This document shows, in pieces, positions 1 through 8,742 of a DNA stretch of 32,380 nucleotides. Below the pieces are notes generated by a model. The model did not search any database and had not been told where the DNA came from. It saw only the letters and a program-made list of their open reading frames with translations. Both the position numbers and the translations under genes were made by a program. The number at the start of each line of letters is the position of its first letter. Within the stretch, counting starts at the first letter, position 1. This DNA comes from Actinomycetota bacterium (GTDB taxonomy: Bacteria; Actinomycetota; Thermoleophilia; Gaiellales; Gaiellaceae): positions 11,070 to 43,449 of the forward strand of contig VAWW01000008.1 in assembly GCA_005884575.1 (NCBI GenBank). The letters are read 5' to 3'.

Positions 1-708
1 TCCTGCGACGCCGCCGTCAGCTATGCCCTCGCAAACCAGGCCGGGATCCTGCGCGCCCGCGGCGAGCTCGCGCGGGCACGCGCCCTCCTCGACGAGAGCG
101 CGGCACGGTTCGAGGACTCCGGCGACGAGGCCGGGAAGGCGGCGGTTCTCGTCCGGCTCGCGTATCTCGAGCTCGCGGAGGGTGCGGTGCCCGCGGCCCG
201 CGCAGCTCTCGAGGAGGCGCTCGAGCTGCGGCGCGGGCAGAGTGACCGGCGCGGTCTCGGGCTCGCCCTCGCCGGGCTCGGCCTCATCGACACAACGGCC
301 GGCGACTACCTCACCGCGGAGCGGCACCTCGCCGAGGCGCGCGACATCTTCCGCCGCGCCGGCGATCGGTGGGGGCTGGCGAGCACCCTCTGGCGGACGG
401 CCGACCTCGCGTTCGCGCGCGGCAGCCTCGACGACGCCGAGGCCGCGCTGCTGGAAGCGCGCGCGGTCGTCGGCGCGACGGAGCGGGAGCGTTGGATTGC
501 GAACACCCTCACCGGGCTGGCCGAGGTCGCATTGCGCCGCGGCGACATGGAGCGGGCGACTGCGCTGCTCGCCGACGCGCGCGACCGTTACGCGGTGCGG
601 GACGACGCGCTCGGCGTCGCGGACGTCGAGGAACGGCTGCGCAAGCTTGCTAAGGAGCCTCTAAGTGCGCGCAAAGGGACGGCGGATACGACTTCCCCGC
701 ACCCCTAA
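1..708 (+). CDS. C-terminal part of a TPR-repeat protein (5' end outside window)
   Basis: The frame is open from the first base to the TAA at 706-708, so about 235 C-terminal residues are visible and the start lies upstream of the window. The protein is almost wholly alpha-helical, with repeated Ala/Leu/Glu/Arg-rich helix pairs of about 34-40 residues (for example A-R-G-E-L-A-R-A-R-A-L-L followed by a second helix), the pattern of tetratricopeptide repeats. Such C-terminal TPR arrays occur in large actinobacterial ATPase regulators (LuxR/LAL, SARP or adenylate-cyclase-linked types), where they act as protein or ligand sensors. Which type this is cannot be decided without the N-terminus. The FAD oxidoreductase starts 17 bases after its stop on the same strand, so the two may be co-transcribed. 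Confidence 0.75.
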   Translation, partial: SCDAAVSYALANQAGILRARGELARARALLDESAARFEDSGDEAGKAAVLVRLAYLELAEGAVPAARAALEEALELRRGQSDRRGLGLALAGLGLIDTTAGDYLTAERHLAEARDIFRRAGDRWGLASTLWRTADLAFARGSLDDAEAALLEARAVVGATERERWIANTLTGLAEVALRRGDMERATALLADARDRYAVRDDALGVADVEERLRKLAKEPLSARKGTADTTSPHP

Positions 709-725
709 CGCGAAAGGAACACAAC

Positions 726-2090
726 ATGAGCCAGACCATTGCCCCGGTACTCGGGGAAGCAACGGTCCAGGAGCTGCGCGAGGCCGTCCAGGGAGAGGTC
801 CTGACCCCGGACGACGACGGCTACACGGAGGCGTCGCGGATCTGGAACGGCGCGCACGACGGCAGCAGGCCGGCCCTCGTCGTCCGCTGCACGGGCGCCG
901 CCGACGTGATCGCAGCCGTCGGCTTCGCGCGGCCACAGCATCGCCGGCTTCTCGACCTGCGACGACGGGGTCGTGATCGACCTCTCGCCGATGAGGAGCG
1001 TCCGCGTCGATCCGGCGGCCCTCCGGGCGACCGTCGGCGGAGGCGCGACGTGGGCCGACGTCGACCACGAGACCCAGGCGCACGGGCTCGCGACGACGGG
1101 CGGCCTCGTCTCGACCACCGGTGTCGCCGGGTTCACGCTCGGCGGCGGCATCGGCTGGACGATGCGCGAGTTCGGCCTCGCGTGCGACAACCTCGTCGCG
1201 GCCGACGTCGTCACGTCGGACGGCCGGCTCGTCCACGCGAGCGAGACCGACAACCCGGACCTGCTCTGGGGATTGCGCGGTGGCGGCGGCAACTTCGGCA
1301 TCGTCACGCAGTTCGAGCTCGACCTCCATCCGCTCGGACCAGCGGTCTATGCCGGGCCGATCTTCTACCCGGCCGACACCGCGGGCGACCTGCTGCGCAC
1401 GTTCCGCGACTGGGCGGGGGACGCGCCGGACGAGATCACGGCGCTCGTCAACCTCACCACTGCGCCGCCGCTGCCTGTGCTCCCGGAGGAATGGCACGGA
1501 AAGAAGGTCGCGGCGTTCGTCGCCGTCTGCAGCGGCTCGCCCGAGCGGGGCGAGGAGCTCGTTCGCGCATTCCGTGAGGTCGCGGAGCCGATCGCCGACC
1601 TGCTCGGCCCGATGCCGTATCAGATGATGCAGTCGCTCCTCGATCCGCTGTGGCCGAAGGGGATCCACGCCTACTTCAAGGCGACGAATCTCGCGCGACT
1701 CGATGACGAACTCGTCGAACGGTTGTGCGCGATCCATCTCGCTGCGCTCGGCCCGCAGTGCGAGATCCACATCCATCAGATGGGCGGGCGGTCGCACGCA
1801 TCGCGGACGGCGCGACGGCGTTCGCGGAGCGCTCGATGCCGTTCGTGCTCAACGCGGTCACGGCGTGGCGCGACCCCGCCGCCGGCGGAGCGCACACGGA
1901 GTGGGCGCGTGCGGCGATCGCGGCAGCGTCCGATGCCTCGACCGGCCGCGCGTACGTCAACTTCCTCGGCGACGCCGGCGCGGCGCGGACGGCGTACGGT
2001 GAGGAGACGTACGCCCGGCTCGTGTCGCTGAAGAACGAGTACGACCCGACGAACACGTTCCGGCTGAACCACAACGTCGAGCCGCAGTGA
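726..2090 (+). pseudogene. FAD-linked oxidase, berberine-bridge/PCMH family, broken by two frame lesions
   Basis: Joined across three frames this is a roughly 440-residue oxidoreductase of the FAD_binding_4 plus BBE type, close to the usual length of 450-460. A good ribosome site (aaaggaac, 711-718) precedes ATG 726. The first about 67 residues read in frame 3. From about 929 the protein continues in frame 1 (GHSIAGFSTCDDG, then TLGGGIGWTMREFGL and RGGGGNFGIVT). From about 1788 it returns to frame 3 and ends in the family's C-terminal YDPTNTFRLNHN motif. The first lesion also removes about a dozen residues just before the GHS motif, whose His normally carries covalent FAD. The second looks like loss of one G in a G-rich run (1785-1793). 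As written the gene cannot give an active enzyme. It could be a recent pseudogene or a consensus error. Substrate unknown; relatives oxidise sugars, alkaloids or small alcohols with O2. Confidence 0.8.
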
Positions 2091-2099
2091 CGGAGATCC

Positions 2100-2723
2100 T
2101 CAGTGGAGGACTGCGAGCGCCGTCGCGCCCACGAGCACTGCGGCGAGCGCGCGATTGACGACGCGGGCTCGGCGCGGGTCGCGGAGCATCGGAGCGAACG
2201 ATGCGCCCGCGCCGAGCCAGGTGACGTTGATGAGGACGATCATCCCGGCCAGCACGGCGATCTTGGCAGCCGCGTCCAGGGTCGCCGTGTCGGCCAGGTG
2301 CGCGCTCGCGAAGACGGCGGCGATCGCGACCCACGCCTTCGGGTTGGCGACGCCGAGCAGCGTCCCTCCGCCGAGCGACGGCGCGTCGGCGGCCGACGTC
2401 TGCGCCGCGAGCGGAGGTGCGGTGGCGACGTGGTACGCGAGCCAGAGGATGTACGCCGCCGAGATCGCGATCAGGACGATCCGCATCGCGGGAACGGCCA
2501 GGAGGGTCGCGGTGATGCCGGCCGCGACGGCAAGCAGCACGATCGTCGTTCCGACGATGATCCCGGCCAGGTAGGCCAGCGATCGCCGCACGCCGTACGC
2601 CGAGCCGGCGGCGGTGAGGCTGATCGTCGCGGGACCGGGGCTGCCCATGATCGCCACCGAGGTGACGAGGAGCGATCCGACCGGTCCCCAGCGGATCGTC
2701 GCCGCGAAGAGGGGCTCAGGCAT
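2100..2723 (-). CDS. LysE/RhtB-family amino-acid exporter
   Basis: A 207-residue integral membrane protein of normal LysE/RhtB length. About six hydrophobic segments are visible. The family signature near the N-terminus (SVAIMGSPGPATISLTAAGS, residues about 23-42) matches the conserved P-G-P motif of these exporters. An LGVANPKAW-like segment in the middle corresponds to the conserved NPKA loop. These proteins export amino acids or related amines in exchange for protons. The start codon (ATG, 2721-2723) lies only 23 bases from the divergently transcribed AraC regulator, the usual arrangement when an AraC protein controls an exporter. Its 3' end is convergent with the FAD oxidoreductase, 9 bases apart. 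The exported substrate cannot be read from sequence. Confidence 0.88.
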   Translation of the reverse strand: MPEPLFAATIRWGPVGSLLVTSVAIMGSPGPATISLTAAGSAYGVRRSLAYLAGIIVGTTIVLLAVAAGITATLLAVPAMRIVLIAISAAYILWLAYHVATAPPLAAQTSAADAPSLGGGTLLGVANPKAWVAIAAVFASAHLADTATLDAAAKIAVLAGMIVLINVTWLGAGASFAPMLRDPRRARVVNRALAAVLVGATALAVLH

Positions 2724-2746
2724 CGCCGCGGCGATATCGTCGAGGC

Positions 2747-3634
2747 ATGGCGGAGACGCTACGCGGCGTCGATCCCGATCGTCTTGAACGATCGTGCAGC
2801 CGGAGGCGTGACTCGATTCGATTCGGGACCGGCACCCTCGGCTTCGAGCGCGCCGAGGTCTACCTCTCGAGCTGCGCGTTCGAGCCCCACCGGCACGACA
2901 CCTACGCGATCGGCATCACGACAACAGGCGTGCAGACCTTCCGGTACCGCGGCGCGCGCCGCATCTGCCTGCCCGGGCAGATGCACATCCTCCACCCCGA
3001 CGAGACGCATGACGGCGCCGCCGGGACCGACGACGGCTTCGGCTACCGAATCCTCTATCTCGCACCCGCGCTCGTTCGCCGCGCACTCGACGACGGTCCG
3101 CTGCCGTTCGTCGCCGATCCCGTTCAGAAGCCGACACCGGCGACTCGCCGCCTCGCTTCGCTGCTTGCCGACATCGACGAGCCCGTCAGCGACCTCGCAA
3201 TCGTCGACGTCGCGGCGACGGTCGCCGGTGCCCTTCGCGCGCTCGGCGGACGGCCCGACACGAGCCGCGTCACGATCGACATCGCGGCCGTCGAGCTCGT
3301 GCGCGACTACCTGGCGACGCACGCGCGGGAGCACACCGCGGCTTCGACGCTCGAACGGATAGCGGGAGCCGACCGCTTCACGATCGCCCGCCACTTCCGG
3401 CGCGCCTTCGGGACGAGCCCCGACCGGTACCGAACACTTCGCCGGCTCGCGCTGGCCCGCGCGGCGATCGAGCGCGGACGACCGCTCGCAGAAGCCGCCG
3501 CCAACGCCGGCTTCGCCGATCAGAGCCACATGACGCGCCAGTTCAAGCGCGCCTACGGCATGACGCCGGCGCACTGGGCCGAGCTGAGCACGCGGATCCC
3601 CGCTAGCTGCAATGCGCCGCGGTGCAGGAGCTGA
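2747..3634 (+). CDS. AraC-family transcriptional regulator with N-terminal cupin domain
   Basis: A 295-residue two-domain regulator. Residues about 35-110 form an AraC-type sensing cupin (FEPHRHDTYAIGITTTGVQ, then a P-G-Q-M-H segment). The C-terminal 100 residues carry two helix-turn-helix motifs, ending in the signature GFADQSHMTRQFKRAYGMTP. Length and architecture match AraC regulators that control a neighbouring LysE exporter, which lies divergently 23 bases away. The inferred role is induction of that exporter by its amino-acid or amine substrate. The ATG at 2747 gives the family's usual length but has only a weak purine stretch (tcgagg) ahead of it. With so short a gap, the promoter must overlap the beginning of one coding region. 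Confidence 0.88.
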   Translation: MAETLRGVDPDRLERSCSRRRDSIRFGTGTLGFERAEVYLSSCAFEPHRHDTYAIGITTTGVQTFRYRGARRICLPGQMHILHPDETHDGAAGTDDGFGYRILYLAPALVRRALDDGPLPFVADPVQKPTPATRRLASLLADIDEPVSDLAIVDVAATVAGALRALGGRPDTSRVTIDIAAVELVRDYLATHAREHTAASTLERIAGADRFTIARHFRRAFGTSPDRYRTLRRLALARAAIERGRPLAEAAANAGFADQSHMTRQFKRAYGMTPAHWAELSTRIPASCNAPRCRS

Positions 3635-3646
3635 AAGGCTGATCGG

Positions 3647-4006
3647 ATGGCGATGCGTGTGCTGATCGTCGACGACAGCAAGCCGTTCCTCGACGCTGCG
3701 ACCATGCTGCTCGAGCGTGAGGGGCTGAGCGTCGCGGGCGTCGCGTCGACAGGCGCCGACGCCCTCCGTCAAGTCGAGTCCCTGCAGCCCGACGTTGTCC
3801 TCGTGGACGTCTTCCTCGGCGAGGAGAGCGGCTTGGACATCGCGCCGCGTCTGGTCGGAGATAAGACGACCGTGATCTTGATCTCGACTCACAACGAGTC
3901 GGACTTCGAGGATCTGATCGCGCCAAGCCGAGCGGCCGGCTTCCTGCCGAAGGAGGAGCTCTCGGCGAGCGCGATTCGCCGGATCGTCGACGGTCGCCCG
4001 CCTTGA
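3647..4006 (+). CDS. Single-domain response regulator (receiver only)
   Basis: A 119-residue CheY-like receiver with no output domain. The acidic pair is D9/D10, the phospho-acceptor is D54 (in VVLVDVF), the switch Ser/Thr is S80-T81 (LIST) and the conserved Lys is K102 (FLPKEEL). The protein ends about 16 residues after K102, so no LuxR-type DNA-binding domain is present. The sensor kinase gene follows immediately, and the kinase ORF is open from the base after this stop codon. That points to a two-component pair in which the receiver acts by protein-protein contact or as a phosphate sink. The output is unknown. It lies 12 bases after the AraC gene on the same strand but is probably functionally separate. 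Confidence 0.88.
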   Translation: MAMRVLIVDDSKPFLDAATMLLEREGLSVAGVASTGADALRQVESLQPDVVLVDVFLGEESGLDIAPRLVGDKTTVILISTHNESDFEDLIAPSRAAGFLPKEELSASAIRRIVDGRPP

Positions 4007-4054
4007 GTGGCGCGGCGCCTTCGCAGACCGGCGCTCGTGGGGTACCGTGACGCA

Positions 4055-6183
4055 ATGGGCATCTCCGCCGAGGTAGGGCCGCGCGCGGAGGGTCGGAGCG
4101 AGGTCGGCCAGCTCGCGGAAGAGCAGGCAGCGTTACGGCGCGTAGCGACGCTCGTGGCGCAGGGGGCATCGTCGGCGGAGGTCTTCACGGCCGTCGCAAA
4201 CGAGGTGGCGCAGGTCCTGCAGCTTCCGAATGCCGCGGTTTGTCGCTACGACGACGAGGGCGCGATGCTCACGGTCATGGCCACCTCGGACGACCGCCCC
4301 CACGGCTTCCAGCCGGGTACGCGCTGGCCGCTCGACGGGCCGTCGATGTCCGCCGAGGTTTTCCGCACCGGCCGCCCGGCGCGGGTCGAGGAGTACGAAG
4401 ATCTTCCGGGATCCCTCGCCGCCGGAGCGCGCCAGGCCGGGCTCAAGAGCACTGCTGGTGCCCCGATCGTGGTCGACGGCAACGTCTGGGGGGCGATCAC
4501 CACTTCCTCACCGCACGCACCCCTTCCCGAGCATGTCGAGGATCGGCTTGCCGAGTTCACGGACCTCGTGGCGACGGCGATCGCGAAGAGCCAGACGCGC
4601 GACGAACTCGCGCGGCTCGCGGAGGAGCAGGCCGCGTTACGGCGTGTCGCGACGCTCGTGGCGCGGGACGTGCCGCCGGCGGACGTCTTCGGCGCGGTGA
4701 GCGCCGAGGTCGCTCGGCTGGTCGGCGCCCAGGCGGCCGCGCTCACACGCTACGAGGCCGACGGCATGGTGACCGTCCTCGGCGGCTGGAACAGCACCGG
4801 CAGCTACAGCCACGTCGGGACGCGATTCGCACTCGAAGGGACCGTGTCCGGGCTGATCTTCGAGACGCGGCGGCCCGGGCGCATCACCGGGTACGAGGAC
4901 GAGCCGGGCGCCGCCGCTGCCGCCGCCCGTGAGATGGGCTGGCGGTCGTCGGTGGGGGCGCCGATCACCGTCGAGGACCGGCTCTGGGGTGTGTTGGCCG
5001 TCGTCTCGACGACCGACCGGCCGCTGCCGCTCGACACCGAGTGGCGCCTGGCGGAGTTCACGGAGCTCGTGGCGACCGCGATCGCGAATGCCGAGAGCCG
5101 CAAGGAGCTCCGCGTGCGCAGCGAGGAACAGGCGGCATTGCGGCGCGTGGCGACGCTCGTCGCGCGCGGCGTTCCCGCGCCCGAGATCCTCGATGCGGTG
5201 GCTGCGGAGGTGAACCGCTTGCTCGACGCAGACTGGGCGAGCGTGCACCGCTACGACACCGACGGCGCCGTTACCGTTCTTGCTTCGTACGGAGACCTGT
5301 CGCATCGGTCAAGCGGGCGGGCGGGTCTGCTCGGGTGGAAAGGTATGAAGGCGTCTCCGGCCCCTGGGCCGCGCAGGCACGCGACCTGGGTATTCGCTCC
5401 GCGGTCGGAGCGCCGATCACCGTCGAAGGGCACCTCTGGGGTGTCATGGTGGCGGTCTGGACGCAGCAGGGTTGCGTGCCCGTCATCGACGCCGAAGCCC
5501 GGATGGCGAACTTCACCGAGCTCGTCGGCACCGCGATCGCGAACACCGAGAGCCGTGCGGAGCTCGACGCGTCGCGTGCGCGGATCGTCGCCACCGCCGA
5601 CGCAACCCGGCGCCGGATCGAGCGCGACCTGCACGACGGCGCCCAGCAGCAGCTCGTCTCGCTCGCGCTCGAGCTACGAGCAGCGCAGGCGGCCGCGCCG
5701 CCCGAGCTCGGCGCGCTCCAGGCCGAGCTGTCGCACGTCGTCGAGAGGCTGACCGGCGTGATGGACGAGTTGCGCGAGATCGCGCTCGGGCTCCATCCGG
5801 CGGTCCTCGCGGAGGGCGGACTCGGCCCGGCGCTGAAGACGCTCGCGCACCGGTCGCCGATCCCGGTCGAGCTCGACGTGCGCGCGGAGGGACGACTTCC
5901 GGAGCCCGTCGAGGTCGCCGCCTACTACGTCGTCTCGGAGGCGCTGACGAACGCGGCCAAGTACGCGAGCGCGTCGGTCGTGCACGTCGCCGTCGAGGAT
6001 CGGAAGCGCATGCTCCGCATCGCCGTCCGCGACGACGATCGCGGCGGAGCCGACCCGGTCCGCGGGTCCGGGCTGTTCGGCCTCAAGGATCGTGCGGAGG
6101 CCATCGGCGGCACGCTCTGTCTCGAGAGCCCCCGAGGCGCAGGGACGTCACTGGTCGTCGAGCTACCGCTCGACGCGAACTGA
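4055..6183 (+). pseudogene. Triple-GAF sensor histidine kinase (HisKA_3/NarX type), broken in the third GAF domain
   Basis: A soluble histidine kinase of about 710 residues when joined across frames; no membrane segments are seen. Three GAF domains are arranged in tandem, each introduced by the same linker (EEQAALRRVATLVA, at about 4120, 4625 and 5130). Then come a HisKA_3 dimerisation/phosphoacceptor domain (RRRIERDLHDGAQQQLV, His in LHDG, about 5620) and an ATPase domain with N box (EALTNAAKYA) and G box (GSGLFGLKDRAEAIGGTL). Reading moves from frame 2 to frame 1 at about 5290-5320, inside GAF3. About 13-18 residues expected there (the V-G-T-R-F/W-x-L-D/E-G stretch present in GAF1 and GAF2) are missing, so this is a deletion rather than a single-base slip. 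An in-frame GTG at 4007 is an alternative start. The ATG at 4055 is preferred because residues before it look non-coding. Likely partner: the adjacent receiver. Confidence 0.82.
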
Positions 6184-6198
6184 GCCTTAAGCGGCTCA
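6181..6198. terminator. Small dyad spanning two convergent stop codons
   Basis: TGAGCC (6181-6186) and GGCTCA (6193-6198) form a 6-bp stem with loop TTAAGC. The arms contain the stop codon of the kinase gene on the plus strand and that of the debranching-enzyme gene on the minus strand. Its position between convergent genes suggests a bidirectional terminator. There is no U-run, so the call is tentative. Confidence 0.35.
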
Positions 6199-8243
6199 GA
6201 CCGCGAGAGGCAGGTCGCCGGCGACCGCGTCGAATACGCCGCCCGGTCCGCGGACCCCGTACAGCGCGAGCTGCGTGACACCTGCCGGCAGAGAGGGATC
6301 GACGTGGACCGTGCCGTCCCGCGGCTCCAGGCCGAGCAGCACTCGCAGAAGGAGGAGCGGCGCGCCGGACGACCACGCCTGCGGGCTGCACGCCGTCGGA
6401 TACTCGACGGGGAAGTTCGTCTGATGGCGCGGATAGCCGGCGAACGTCTCCGGCAGGCGGCCGAGGAAGTACTCGGCAGCGGTGAGGATGCCCTGAGCGA
6501 GCCGCGACGCGGCCTCGTCGTAGCCGTAGCGGCGCAGGCCCAGCGCGATCAGCGAGTTGTCGTGCGGCCAGACCGTCCCCTGGTGGTAGCCGATCGGGTT
6601 GTAGCCGCCCGAGCCCTCCGCCATCGTGCGGACGCCCCAGCCGGAGAAGAGGCGGTCTCCGAGCAGATGCTCCACGCACAGAGCGGCCTTCGCCTCGTCG
6701 GCGATGCCGCTCCAGAGCAGGTGGCCGATGTTCGAGGTCAGCGTGTCCACTCTTCGCTTGTCGCCGTCGAGGGCGAGTGCGTAGTGGCCGTTCGCGTCGA
6801 GCCAGAAGTCGCGGTTGAAGCGCTGCTTGAGGTCGTCGGCCTGCTCGTCGAGCTTCACGGCGAGGGCGGTGTCCCGCCAGACCTCGCGCGCAAGCCTGGC
6901 GCACCGCCGGCGCGCGTCGTAGACGTATCCCTGGATCTCGCACGTGGCGCGCGGCAGGCTGGCGAGGGTGCCGTCGCTCCACATGATCGAGTTCCACGAA
7001 TCCTTCCAGCACTGGTTCTCCAGGCCGCTGTCGATGTTCCGGCGCTCATACTCGACGTACCCGTCGCCGTCACGGTCGCCGAAGTCGTCGATCCAGGCGA
7101 GCGCTGCTCGTGCGGCCGGCTCGAGCTCGCCGACGAGCTCCGCGTCACCGGTCCAGTGCTCGTACTCGTCGATCAGGACGAGGAAGAGCGGCGTCGCGTC
7201 GGCGCTTCCGTAGTACGGCGAGTGCGGGCGCTCGTGGAAGGCCGTCAGCTCACCGAAGCGCAGCTCGTGCGGAATCTTTCCCGGTTCTTCGTCGCGGAAG
7301 TCGTCGACACGCGTTCCCTGGAGATCTGCGAGCACGCGCAGCGTCGTCGCTGCGAGGTCGGGTGCGAAGGGCAGAGCCTGGAAGCTCGTGATCAGGCTGT
7401 CTCGCCCGAAGAGGGTCAGGAACCACGGAAGGCCTGCGGCCGGCACCGCCCGCTCCGACCCGTCGACAGGATAGAAGCGCAGCGCGGCGAGGTCGACCGC
7501 GCTGCGCAGATAGATGAGACGCAACGCGTGCCAGTCGGTCTCGAGCCGCGGCGCGAACTCTTGCAGCTGGTCGAGCGTCGGCCTGGTGGCGGAAGCGCCG
7601 GCCGGCCGCGCCACATCTCCGGGGCGGCGACCGCGCCCTGCCACATGCCGTGGCCGGGGATCTCGGGTGTGAACGTGATGGAGCTCTCGTCGATGCCGTG
7701 ACCGACCCCGTGCGGGCGCAACCACGTCTCGCGAACGAACGAGCCGCGGCGGTAGCCGAGCACGAGCCGGTCGGACTCGACCTTTCGATACGGGCTGCCC
7801 TGCTTGACGACCTTTGCGTCCTTCACCTCGAAGAGGTCGGCGAAGTCCGCGTCGACCTCCACGCGGATCGCCATCTGCACCGGCTCGGCGCCGTGGTTCA
7901 TGACCTCCAGCTCCTCGTAGAACCCGCCGTCGCCGACCAGTCGCCGCCGCCTCACGGAGAGCGTCGCGTCCGTATAGGCCGAGCCCGTGCCGGGAACCAG
8001 GAAGAACTGCGCGTCGAAGTACTGCAGATCGTCCGTCGAGAGCGGCTGGAGCGTCTTCCCGTCGATCGTCAACCGCAGACGCGAGAGGAAGCGCGTGTCC
8101 CGGTGAAAGAGACCGTGTGGCTCGGACGGCGAGCCGTCGACGTCGCCGTTGCGCGCGCTGACGACGAACGTGTTGCCCTCGAGGACGCTGACGGTGGTCG
8201 CGGTCAAGCCGCGCACCGGCAGGCGCGGCGCTCGACGCCGCAC
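6196..8243 (-). pseudogene. Glycogen-debranching-type glycosidase (GDE_N_bis plus GH63/GDE_C-like), frame-broken
   Basis: The N-terminal part, from about 8216 down to 7610, is a GDE_N_bis domain (SVLEGNTFVVSARNGD, GLFHRDTRFLSRL). The rest, from about 7600 to the stop at 6196, is an (alpha/alpha)6 catalytic domain: LPWFLTLFGRDSLITSFQAL, then ENQCWKDSWNSIMW, GGYNPIGYHQGTVWPHDNSL and a C-terminal sandwich. The two parts are in different frames, joining at about 7600-7615. The spacer to the ETDWHALR motif seems shorter than usual, so some residues are probably lost as well. Relatives are amylo-alpha-1,6-glucosidase-like proteins of about 680-720 residues acting on alpha-glucans; the reconstruction is about 680. 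Possible GTG starts are at 8243 and 8216, neither with a clear ribosome site. Both overlap the end of the preceding 53-codon gene, suggesting translational coupling. Confidence 0.82.
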
Positions 8244-8365
8244 GCCGCGCACCGGGCGGGGCGGCGGATCGCGAGCACGTTCCAGGTCGTTCCGAGGCGG
8301 ATCATCACGGCTCCCACGGCGACCGAGCAGACGATCGGTGCGAGCTGGGCGAGCGTGAGGTTCAT
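8204..8365 (-). CDS. Small membrane protein with C-terminal Cys motif
   Basis: A 53-codon gene. It has an ideal ribosome site (cggaggag, 5-6 bases before the ATG at 8363-8365) and an ATGA overlap with the stop of the upstream zinc-ribbon gene. Residues about 3-25 are hydrophobic enough for one membrane span. The tail carries four Cys in a C-x2-C-x7-C-x-C arrangement (CAACGVERRACRC), which could bind a metal. The stop at 8204 lies inside the start region of the debranching-enzyme gene, so the three genes look like one translationally coupled unit. I do not recognise the family. Support comes from translation signals and gene packing rather than homology. Confidence 0.55.
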   Translation of the reverse strand: MNLTLAQLAPIVCSVAVGAVMIRLGTTWNVLAIRRPARCAACGVERRACRCAA

Positions 8366-8598
8366 GAAGGCTCCTCCGTTCGAGTCCCGCCATGATCCGG
8401 GCGCGAATCGGAGTCTCGCATCGGCGCACTCGCGGATCCGGTGCGAAAAAAGGCGGACTCGGGCCGGCCGGTTGACGGACGAACCGCCATCCAGTCACGC
8501 GAGCCGCACATCGGGCACGCGGGCGGCGGGCCGCTGACGACGATGCCGTAACCGCAGACACGGCACCGCCGCTCGTTAGGACCCAGCGCCGACGTCAT
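8362..8598 (-). CDS. Zinc-ribbon (rubredoxin-like) small protein
   Basis: A 78-residue protein whose first half carries a two-knuckle metal site, C-R-V-C-G-Y-G then C-P-M-C-G, 14 residues apart, as in rubredoxin-like zinc ribbons. The second half is polar and probably disordered. The start at ATG 8598 puts the ribbon close to the N-terminus and is preferred over the longer open frame upstream. It overlaps the next gene by ATGA. It may bind zinc or iron. Its role is unknown, but its position at the head of the debranching-enzyme unit suggests co-expression with it. Confidence 0.65.
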   Translation of the reverse strand: MTSALGPNERRCRVCGYGIVVSGPPPACPMCGSRDWMAVRPSTGRPESAFFRTGSASAPMRDSDSRPDHGGTRTEEPS

Positions 8599-8621
8599 GC
8601 TTCGAGGTCGTCCTTCGTCAT
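8595..8621 (-). promoter_or_regulatory. Possible 8-codon leader ORF coupled to the zinc-ribbon gene
   Basis: ATG at 8621 is preceded by GGGAG with a 6-base spacer and encodes MTKDDLEA. Its TGA overlaps the ATG of the zinc-ribbon gene (ATGA). This signal is stronger than any directly before 8598, so translation may enter through the leader. It could also arise by chance. Confidence 0.35.
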
Positions 8622-8742
8622 CTGTGACTCCCTGCTTCGAATTACCGGTTGTCACGATGGTCCCGCCGGCCGGGCTCTGCGGCATCGGGGCAACCGCCGA
8701 CCGGCTACGGAAACTCCGCGGCGACGTGGGAGCGGCCGGGAT

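Noticed and set aside
661-1797. 378-residue minus-strand open frame
   Set aside because: It is antisense to the FAD oxidoreductase. It is rich in Arg/Glu/Asp with no recognisable motif, which is expected for the opposite strand of a GC-rich gene.
2759-3892. 377-residue minus-strand open frame
   Set aside because: It lies opposite the AraC and receiver genes, which have full family signatures; the sequence is low-complexity and charged.
6304-7701. 465-residue plus-strand open frame
   Set aside because: It is the complementary shadow of the debranching enzyme, whose catalytic motifs read clearly on the minus strand.
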